Assembly: GCF_900199205.1 (NCBI RefSeq)
Contig: NZ_OBMJ01000001.1
Coordinates: 6,441,001-6,505,000 of the forward strand
Origin: Streptomyces sp. 1331.2
GTDB lineage: Bacteria > Actinomycetota > Actinomycetes > Streptomycetales > Streptomycetaceae
DNA: 64,000 bases
Direction: 5' to 3'
A program made the position numbers and the translations under genes. Below, piece by piece: positions 58,839-64,000 of the stretch; the stretch's first letter is position 1, and each line of letters begins with the position of its first letter. A model generated the notes under the pieces. It searched no databases. It had not been told where the DNA came from and was given only the letters and a program-made list of their open reading frames with translations.

Positions 58839-59843
58839 CTACTTCCGCCCGGTGAGCGTGCCGCGCGCGATGTGGGAGAGCTTGGCGACCTCGAACGCCG
58901 GGTAGGCGCCGCCCGCGAGCAGCGAGAACTTGATCCCCTCGCGGCCGCCCGGCCGGCGGTGGCCCGGCGGCAGGAAGCGGCGGTGGTGCTCGGCGGCCCG
59001 GTGGAAGAACTGCGGCCGCTCGGCGCGGCTGACGCAGCCCGCGAGGTCGAAGACGAACAGGTAGTGCCGGATCATCCGGACGAACAGCGCGTCCCGCACG
59101 GCGTACAGGTGCGGCTGCTCCTCCAGCAGGGCGAAGCTGCGCTCGTACTGCTCGAACAGGTCGAAGACGCTGCTGCCCGGCCCGCCCGCCGGGTGGACGG
59201 TCTCCCGGCGGCGCAGCTGGACGCACTCGCGCGCCAGCACGGCGGCCTTCTGCGCGCCGAGCAGCGCCGCGTGCACCACCGGGACCTCCTCGTAGCGGCC
59301 GGGCGGGAAGGCGAGCTCCAGCCCCGCCCAGTGGCCGCGGCGGATCAGCCGGTCCCAGACCAGCGGCGGTGCGCCGAACAGCTCGGGCCGGTCGAAGGGG
59401 GCGAACACCTCGGGGCCTGCCTCGGCGAGCAGCGCCTCGGCCCCGCCGGGCCAGTCCCGGCCCTGGTGCCGGCGGGAGTGGCCGAACAGCAGCACGTCCA
59501 CCGGGCCGGTCTGCTTCAGCCGGTCGGCGAGCGCCTGGAGCGCGTCCCGGGGGAGCAGGTGGTCCGCGTCGAGGAACAGCAGGTACTCGCCGGAGGCCCG
59601 GGCGGCCCCCGCGTTCCGGGCCACCCCGACGCCGACCGCCGCGTTCAGGTGCAGCACGGACACCCGCGGATACCGCGCCGCGTACGAGTCGGCGAGTCCG
59701 GCCGCGGTCTCGGGGGAGCGGTCGGCGACCACGATCACCTCGACGTCGGCCAGGGACTGCGCGAGCAGCGAGTCCAGGCAGTCGGCGAGTTGTTCGTGCT
59801 GGTCGTAGGCGGGGAGCACGACGCTGATCAGGGGTGAGGCCAT
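58839..59843 (-). CDS. Family 2 glycosyltransferase
   Basis: The protein has 334 residues. The GT-A fold starts ISVVLPAYDQHEQLADCLDS, then VEVIVVADRSPETAAGLAD, VGVARNAGAARASGEYLLFL and the DxD-like LDADHLL. The C-terminal half (RRGHWAGLELAFPPGRYEEV) resembles teichoic-acid-type TagF-neighbour glycosyltransferases of Streptomyces. It transfers sugar from a nucleotide donor; donor and acceptor unknown. The ATG is taken as the last sensible start; ribosome site weak. Cytoplasmic. Confidence 0.9.
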   Translation of the reverse strand: MASPLISVVLPAYDQHEQLADCLDSLLAQSLADVEVIVVADRSPETAAGLADSYAARYPRVSVLHLNAAVGVGVARNAGAARASGEYLLFLDADHLLPRDALQALADRLKQTGPVDVLLFGHSRRHQGRDWPGGAEALLAEAGPEVFAPFDRPELFGAPPLVWDRLIRRGHWAGLELAFPPGRYEEVPVVHAALLGAQKAAVLARECVQLRRRETVHPAGGPGSSVFDLFEQYERSFALLEEQPHLYAVRDALFVRMIRHYLFVFDLAGCVSRAERPQFFHRAAEHHRRFLPPGHRRPGGREGIKFSLLAGGAYPAFEVAKLSHIARGTLTGRK

Positions 59844-60052
59844 GACGCCGGAGCGTAAGAGGGCCCGCGGACCGTGGCAAAGCCCTGACGGTGCGTAATT
59901 CCCAGCAATTGGCGGCAAATCGTACGACCGTGCGCCATATCTTCACGTCACCTTCCGGACGCGTCCACGTCAGGCCGGACGTCGGGTCGGACGCCCGGCG
60001 CCGGACGCCTTGGGCCGGACCGCCCGGCGGCAGGAAGGACGCGCGCGAACGG

Positions 60053-60090
60053 CGGAGGCCCGCGACGCGTCGGTGCGTCGCGGGCCTCCG
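60053..60090 (-). terminator. Terminator of the transglycosylase gene
   Basis: A perfect 16-bp stem CGGAGGCCCGCGACGC / GCGTCGCGGGCCTCCG with loop GTCGGT, 25 bases after the stop codon of the transglycosylase gene. Confidence 0.9.
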
Positions 60091-60114
60091 GGGGTGCCGG
60101 GTGAGCGGGTCGGC

Positions 60115-60783
60115 TCAGTACCAGTGGTGCGCCTGCCAGAACGACCAGGCGGCGCAGGGGCTGCCGTAGCGGCTGTTCATGTAGTCGAGGCCCCACTTGA
60201 TCTGGGTGGCCGGGTTGGTGCGCCAGTCGGCGCCCGCGGAGGCCATCTTGGAGCCCGGCAGGGCCTGGACCAGGCCGTAGGCGCCGGAGGACGCGTTGAC
60301 GGCCAGCGGGTTCCAGCTGCTCTCGTGGAACACGATGTTGCTGAAGCACTGCAGCTGGCCGGCCGGGACGATCTGCGCGGCGATCTGCTGCGGGGTGCCG
60401 GAGTAGGTGGTCGCGAGGTTCTGGCGCTGCTGGGAGCGGGAGGCGGCGGCGTCCGCGTCGGCCTTGGCCTTGGCGTCCGCCTGGGCCTTCGCCTCGGCCT
60501 CGGCCTGCGCCTGGGCGGCCGCCTGCGCCGCGGCCTGGGTGGCGGCGTCCGCGTCGGCCTTGGCCTGGGCGTCCTGGGCGGCCTGCTGGTCGGCGGCAGC
60601 GGTGTCAGCCCGGGCCTGGTCGGCGGCCGGCTTGCCGTCCACCGAGACGGCGGCCGCGGGGGCGGCGGCCTCGATGGTGTTCCCGGCCTGCGGGATGGCG
60701 AGAGCGGCGGTGGCGGCGCTCGCGACCACGAGGGTGGCGATGCCGGTGATCAGGGAGTTGCGGCGGGCATGGCTGAGCTGCAT
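60115..60783 (-). CDS. Secreted lysozyme-like transglycosylase
   Basis: The protein has 222 residues. Signal peptide: RRNSLITGIATLVVASAATA, cleavage near ALA-IPQAG. An Ala/Lys/Asp-rich helical region with many ADADA/AQA repeats follows (about 55-125). The C-terminal domain has FSNIVFHESSWNPLAVNASS, GAYGLVQALPGSKMASAGAD, and IKWGLDYMNSRYGSPCAAWS, ending FWQAHHWY. The glutamate in HESSWNP is the catalytic residue of the SLT/Rpf-type fold. It acts on peptidoglycan outside the cell. ATG with GAAGGA some distance upstream. Confidence 0.92.
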   Translation of the reverse strand: MQLSHARRNSLITGIATLVVASAATAALAIPQAGNTIEAAAPAAAVSVDGKPAADQARADTAAADQQAAQDAQAKADADAATQAAAQAAAQAQAEAEAKAQADAKAKADADAAASRSQQRQNLATTYSGTPQQIAAQIVPAGQLQCFSNIVFHESSWNPLAVNASSGAYGLVQALPGSKMASAGADWRTNPATQIKWGLDYMNSRYGSPCAAWSFWQAHHWY

Positions 60784-61329
60784 GAAGCGGGCGTTCCTTC
60801 TCCGTCGGGGACCGTGCCGGTGGTGCCGGGCACGGCGCATCGCACGGGCTCCGGGTGAGCGGGGCCCGCGCGGCCGTCCGGGACGGCCGTGGCGCCCCGG
60901 CGGAAGCGGCGGGGCGGGCGGGCTGCGCGGCGGGACCTGGTCGGGGTCGGACCGCGCTGCCTGGCGACGGGCCATTCTTGGCAGGGCCCGGGACGGGTGG
61001 CAAAGGCAGTCGCTACTACGCCGGGTAGTGGCCGCGGGGCGGCCGCGGCGGGGCCAGCCGGGGGATTTGGCAGGGTTTGTCCACATTGCGCACTCGGGGG
61101 TGGCGACCGGGTGACATCGGAGGAACGTAAGAGTGACAGGCATGGTGGCCTGCGTTCTTCAGGTAGCCGGTACGGGGTCGCTGCCTGGACGGCACACGGC
61201 GGCGGTGCTCCGGCGGGGGCGGCCCGGCGACCGTCCACTAGCGAGGATCGTAGACGCCGGACCCCCTGTGGGCGGCCTCACATCGTCGACCGCGCGAGTT
61301 CGGCGCAGTGTGACCGGGCGGTCACGGAG
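60784..61329. other. Gene-free stretch upstream of the transglycosylase
   Basis: About 545 bases. They should hold the promoter and a long leader of the transglycosylase gene on the minus strand. In Streptomyces, related resuscitation-factor genes often have a c-di-AMP riboswitch; its conserved words were searched for by eye and not found. A small dyad GTGACC-GGGC-GGTCAC (61310-61325) lies just past the stop of the EI24 gene and may be a weak terminator or protein site. Confidence 0.5.
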
Positions 61330-62169
61330 TCACGGGGTCGCGTACGGGTTCCCGGGAGCGGGCCGTGCGGCGGGGGTGGGGAAGGGTGCGGTCGGCTGCT
61401 CCTCCTCCTTCTCCTCCTCTTCCTCTCCCGCCCCGGCCGGGACGAGATCGCGGGCCAGCAGGGTGGCGCCGGCGACGGCCCCCGGCATGGCGAGCACCGT
61501 CACCAGCGGCACCAGGAAGGCCAGCACCAGCGGCGTCCCGAAGCCCAGCGCCAGCCCGAGCCGGGCGCGCAGCAGCCGGATCCGCTCGCGCTGCGGCACC
61601 CCGCGCCGCTGGAGGGCGACGGCCGTCAGCTCGACGGTCAGGAAGAAGCCGGAGACCAGGAAGCCGAGCGCCGGGACCACCGTCTGCCCGACCACCGGGA
61701 TGAACCCGCAGGCGAACAGCAGCACACCGAACCCGGCCACCCGCACCAGCACGGACGCGCTGTCGCGCAGCGCGACCAGCAGCTCGCGCCAGAGCGCGGT
61801 GTCCGGCGGGGTGGGTGCACCGCCCTCGGTCTCGTCGACCTTGGCGCAGAGCGCCTCGTAGAAGGGCTGCCCGACCAGCAGTGCGACGGCGGTGAAGGTG
61901 AGCACGGAGAGCAGCAGGCCGCCGCCGAAGGCGACCGCCGCGAGCGTGTCGCGCAGCAGTGCCCGCCAGGGTGAGCCCCAGTGGTCGGCGAACGGGGTCG
62001 CCCAGGCGGCGAGGTCCCCGGCGCGGGCGGCGAGGAAGGCGAGCGCGGCGACGTAGCCGATCAGGGCGAGCAGGGCCGGCAGCATCCCGAAGCCCCACCA
62101 GCGGCCGTGCCGGCCCACCCACTTCTGGCCTTCGACCAGGTACTTCATCCCCGCCACAAGATCCCGCAT
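61330..62169 (-). CDS. EI24 domain-containing membrane protein
   Basis: The protein has 279 residues. The EI24/CysZ-like core has GFGMLPALLALIGYVAALAF, LLSVLTFTAVALLVGQPFYE and FIPVVGQTVVPALGFLVSGF, with about four to six helices. MGQPFYE-like and GFIPVVGQ motifs are those of the EI24 family. An acidic GEEEEEKEEEQ tail follows. CysZ relatives move sulfate but this cannot be assumed here. ATG MRDLVAGMKY at 62169. Divergent from the secreted trypsin gene. Confidence 0.9.
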   Translation of the reverse strand: MRDLVAGMKYLVEGQKWVGRHGRWWGFGMLPALLALIGYVAALAFLAARAGDLAAWATPFADHWGSPWRALLRDTLAAVAFGGGLLLSVLTFTAVALLVGQPFYEALCAKVDETEGGAPTPPDTALWRELLVALRDSASVLVRVAGFGVLLFACGFIPVVGQTVVPALGFLVSGFFLTVELTAVALQRRGVPQRERIRLLRARLGLALGFGTPLVLAFLVPLVTVLAMPGAVAGATLLARDLVPAGAGEEEEEKEEEQPTAPFPTPAARPAPGNPYATP

Positions 62170-62310
62170 GGGCGATGAGCCTAGAGCCTCCGCAGCCGGA
62201 ACCGTGCATTGCCGTGTTCCTGCCAGATTCGACCGGCAAGGCCGACCCCCTCCTGTCGCGCGGCTCGCCGGGCCACTCTCGGTCTTCCCCCACCTGCAAG
62301 GAGGATCGTG

Positions 62311-63099
62311 ATGAAGCGTCAACTCGGCAGAGTCTTCAGCCTGTTGGCCGGCCTGGTGCTCGGCGCCGGCGCGCTGGTGCTGCCCGCTGCCGCCTCGCCC
62401 GCGCCCTCGCCGACCGTCGTCGGCGGCACGCGGGCGGCGCAGGGCGAGTTCCCGTTCATGGTGCGGCTCTCGATGGGGTGCGGCGGCGCGCTCTACACCT
62501 CGCAGATCGTGCTCACCGCCGCCCACTGCGTCGACGGCACCGGCGCCGACAGCAGCATCACCGCCACCTTCGGCGTGGTCGACCTGCGCAGCGGCAGCGC
62601 GATCAAGGTGCAGTCCTCGTACGTCTACCAGTCGCCCGCCTTCACCGGTGCCGAGAACGGCGACGACTGGGCGCTGATCAAGCTGGCCTCGCCGGTGACC
62701 AGCAGCCAGGTCAGCACCCTGCCGATCGCCACCACCACGGCCTACGACAAGGGCACCTTCACCATCATGGGCTGGGGCGCGGCGCGCGAGGGCGGTGCCC
62801 AGCAGCGGTACCTGCTCAAGGCCGCCGTCCCGTTCGTCGACGACGCCACCTGCGCCGGCGCGTACCCGGGCCTGAACACCGCCGGCTCGCTCTGTGCGGG
62901 CTACGTCGCCCAGGGCGGCGTGGACACCTGTCAGGGCGACTCCGGCGGCCCGATGGTCCGCCAGGACACGGCCGGCCGCTGGGTCCAGGTCGGCATCGTC
63001 AGCTGGGGCAACGGCTGCGCCCGCGCCGGCTACCCGGGCGTGTACACCCAGGTGAGCACCTACGCGGCGGACATCGCCGCCGCGGCCGCCGGCCTCTGA
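62311..63099 (+). CDS. Secreted trypsin-like serine protease (S1)
   Basis: The protein has 262 residues. Signal peptide (KRQLGRVFSLLAGLVLGAGA, about 1-29) and a very short propeptide lead to the mature start VVGGTRAAQGEFP. Catalytic triad: His in VLTAAHCVDG, Asp in NGDDWALIKL, Ser in CQGDSGGPMV. The residue before this serine segment is Asp (GGVDTCQGDSGG), giving trypsin-type specificity for Lys/Arg. Six cysteines pair in the usual way. AAGGAGG stands just before GTG-ATG; the ATG is used. Strong terminator after the stop. Confidence 0.96.
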   Translation: MKRQLGRVFSLLAGLVLGAGALVLPAAASPAPSPTVVGGTRAAQGEFPFMVRLSMGCGGALYTSQIVLTAAHCVDGTGADSSITATFGVVDLRSGSAIKVQSSYVYQSPAFTGAENGDDWALIKLASPVTSSQVSTLPIATTTAYDKGTFTIMGWGAAREGGAQQRYLLKAAVPFVDDATCAGAYPGLNTAGSLCAGYVAQGGVDTCQGDSGGPMVRQDTAGRWVQVGIVSWGNGCARAGYPGVYTQVSTYAADIAAAAAGL

Positions 63100-63116
63100 G
63101 CGCCTGACCCTGGTAC

Positions 63117-63160
63117 GGCAGGGCCGGTCACCACACCCGCAGGTGGTGGTCGGCCCTGCC
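63117..63160 (+). terminator. Terminator of the trypsin gene
   Basis: GGCAGGGCCGGTCACCAC and GTGGTGGTCGGCCCTGCC form an 18-bp stem with two G-U wobble pairs in the middle and an eight-base loop, beginning 17 bases after the stop codon. Confidence 0.92.
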
Positions 63161-63356
63161 GCGTGTGGTGGGCGGGGCGTCGATCGGCCACTCCGTGTGG
63201 CGTGCGCCACGGCCCCGGCGGTTGGCTGGGAGCGCGCCGTCAGGATGCGCGCACCGTGAGCGAAAGGTCGCCCGGTGTGAATGCCGACGGCTTTGGAACG
63301 CGCTCGCCTCGACGAGCCGTGCACACTCCCTCTCACTCGCCACAAGGAGATCCCTG

Positions 63357-63393
63357 ATGAGAACCCCCCTGCGCCTGGGCAGCCTCGCCCAGT
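63357..63393 (+). pseudogene. Truncated start of a secretory gene
   Basis: ATG preceded by a perfect AAGGAG at seven bases starts MRTPLRLGSLAQ, a typical positively charged beginning of an actinobacterial signal peptide. After about 11 residues the frame loses all hydrophobic character and runs into the antisense strand of the neighbouring TPR gene and its terminator. The control signals and signal-peptide start seem to be left from a gene whose remainder was removed; the upstream 200 bases hold the expected leader. Confidence 0.5.
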
Positions 63394-63422
63394 GCCCGAG
63401 CAGGGCCCCGCCCTGCCCGGGC
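63394..63422 (-). terminator. Terminator of the TPR-type gene
   Basis: GCCCGAGCAGGGC, CCC loop, GCCCTGCCCGGGC, a 13-bp stem with one mismatch, directly after the stop codon of the minus-strand gene. Confidence 0.75.
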
Positions 63423-63424
63423 CT

Positions 63425-64000
63425 TCAGCTGCGCAGCCACTCCCGGGCGCGGCGCTGTTCGCGGGCGATCCGGCCGGTGGTGCCCGGGGGCAGGCGGGCG
63501 AGCAGGGCGGCCGCGGCGTCGGGGTGCCCGGCGTGGGCGTGGGCTCCGGCGAGACGGGCGGTGACCAGGGTGTGGTCGCGCGGGTGGGCGGCCGGGTCGA
63601 GCAGGGCCAGGGCGGCCTCCAGCCGGGCCGCGGCGGTGCGGGCGTGGGCGGGGCGGCCGGTGTGGACGGCGAGGTCCCGGTGGCAGGTGCCGTGGGCGAC
63701 GGCCAGGACCAGGTCGGCGCGCGCCGACCAGGGCGTGGGTCCGTCGGAGTGCCGGGCGGCCTCGGTCAGCCGGTGGGCGTCCGCGAGCGCCTGGCGCACC
63801 TGCGGTGCTTCGCCGACCAGCGCGTGGGCGTGGGCCTTGGCGACGGCGGCCCAGGCCCGGAGTTCGGGCAGCGGAGGGGCGGCCGCCCGGGCGGCCTCGG
63901 CGAGGGCGAGTGCGGTGGCCGGGTCGCCGCTCCACCAGTGCAGGGTGCTCTGCCGGGCGAGCAGTGCGGCCGTGGTGGCCCGGTCGCCGGTCGCGTGCGC
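63425..64000 (-). CDS. TPR-type regulator, C-terminal part (5' end outside window)
   Basis: The frame enters at base 64000 and gives 191 residues: LARQSTLHWWSGDPATALAL, AEAARAAAPPLPELRAWAAV, AKAHAHALVGEAPQVRQALA, then AAARLEAALALLDPAAHPRD and HTLVTARLAGAHAHAGHPDA. The helical repeat spacing and the end REQRRAREWLRS are those of the C-terminal TPR region of Streptomyces XRE-type or BTAD-like regulators. The N-terminal DNA-binding part, if any, is outside the window. The stop is followed at once by a hairpin. Confidence 0.75.
   Translation of the reverse strand, partial: AHATGDRATTAALLARQSTLHWWSGDPATALALAEAARAAAPPLPELRAWAAVAKAHAHALVGEAPQVRQALADAHRLTEAARHSDGPTPWSARADLVLAVAHGTCHRDLAVHTGRPAHARTAAARLEAALALLDPAAHPRDHTLVTARLAGAHAHAGHPDAAAALLARLPPGTTGRIAREQRRAREWLRS

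Noticed and set aside
60784..61140. Possible c-di-AMP (ydaO-type) riboswitch upstream of the secreted transglycosylase
   Set aside because: Related Streptomyces genes carry this element, but its conserved words were not found on reading the minus strand. A covariance-model search would settle it.
1..64000. tRNA, rRNA, CRISPR array, prophage or biosynthetic gene cluster
   Set aside because: No T-loop-like GGTTCGAATCC context with acceptor stems, no spaced direct repeats of CRISPR type, no phage structural genes and no PKS/NRPS or other core biosynthetic enzymes were seen.

Overview
This is a very GC-rich actinobacterial chromosome segment, almost certainly from Streptomyces, Kitasatospora or a close relative in Streptomycetaceae. 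The evidence is the dense use of GTG/TTG starts and GTGA/ATGA start-stop overlaps, an RbpA gene with a sigma-R type promoter, a ribE-ribM-ribBA-ribH operon behind an FMN riboswitch, a SCO4226-type nickel-binding protein, many SpoIIE/PAS/GAF phosphatases and small DUF families typical of this group. It looks like ordinary core or near-core chromosome, with one insertion sequence and several small decayed loci. No prophage, CRISPR array, tRNA, rRNA or recognisable biosynthetic gene cluster was seen.

Layout. Bases 1-9.2 kb: the end of an MgtC-like membrane protein, a YoaK-like membrane protein, an Rv1733c-like membrane protein, a Nudix hydrolase coupled to an unusual zinc-ribbon SDR, the divergently transcribed GuaB1 (CBS-containing IMPDH/GMP-reductase family), DUF5995 and DUF3224 proteins and a SpoIIE-type phosphatase. 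9.3-14.2 kb: an RluA-like pseudouridine synthase whose stop codon is abutted by an intact IS701-family element (terminal repeats, CTAG target duplication), then an SDR translationally coupled to a QueA-like enzyme, and a SnoaL-like protein. 14.3-22.2 kb: a 1,245-residue PAS-PAS-GAFx3-SpoIIE-HATPase protein, a frameshifted fragment, a beta-lactamase-type hydrolase, a HIT protein, a DUF1508 gene broken by an amber codon, a PPOX flavoprotein, an ABM-domain protein, tandem repeats and a nickel-binding protein.

22.2-27.3 kb: FMN riboswitch and riboflavin operon ribE-ribM-ribBA-ribH, a strong terminator, then hisE-hisG. 27.4-39.3 kb: a PH-domain protein, a structured leader in front of two coupled CNNM/CBS membrane proteins, an epimerase, an EccA/CbxX-like AAA ATPase, a P-loop kinase, an acyl-CoA dehydrogenase, a small Cys protein, an Lrp/AsnC regulator and an amidohydrolase. 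39.4-45 kb: an acetyltransferase ORF with no stop codon of its own, Lnt apolipoprotein N-acyltransferase, FxsA, a bidirectional terminator, rbpA, an FtsK/TraB-like membrane protein with a degenerate P-loop and a 64-residue membrane protein.

45.3-55.8 kb: ankyrin-repeat protein, GNAT, serine hydrolase, Nudix, a VKOR-DsbA disulfide pair with a Cys-containing membrane protein, CHAD, family 5 uracil-DNA glycosylase, an SPFH/slipin protein followed by a CBS protein, a thioesterase, and a TetR regulator separated by two operators from a divergent membrane protein. 55.8-64 kb: a two-module FAD/Fe-S oxidoreductase, a glycosyltransferase, a secreted transglycosylase, an EI24 membrane protein, a secreted trypsin, a truncated secretory N-terminus and the 3' end of a TPR-type protein.

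The clearest functional unit is the flavin operon: the riboswitch senses FMN and controls synthesis (RibE, RibBA, RibH) and probable uptake (RibM). The most unusual items are the candidate -1 frameshift site in the IS701 transposase, the amber-interrupted DUF1508 gene, the SDR lacking its catalytic tyrosine, the structured leader of the CNNM pair, and the FtsK-like protein without a P-loop lysine. All assignments are from reading the sequence; no database search was run.
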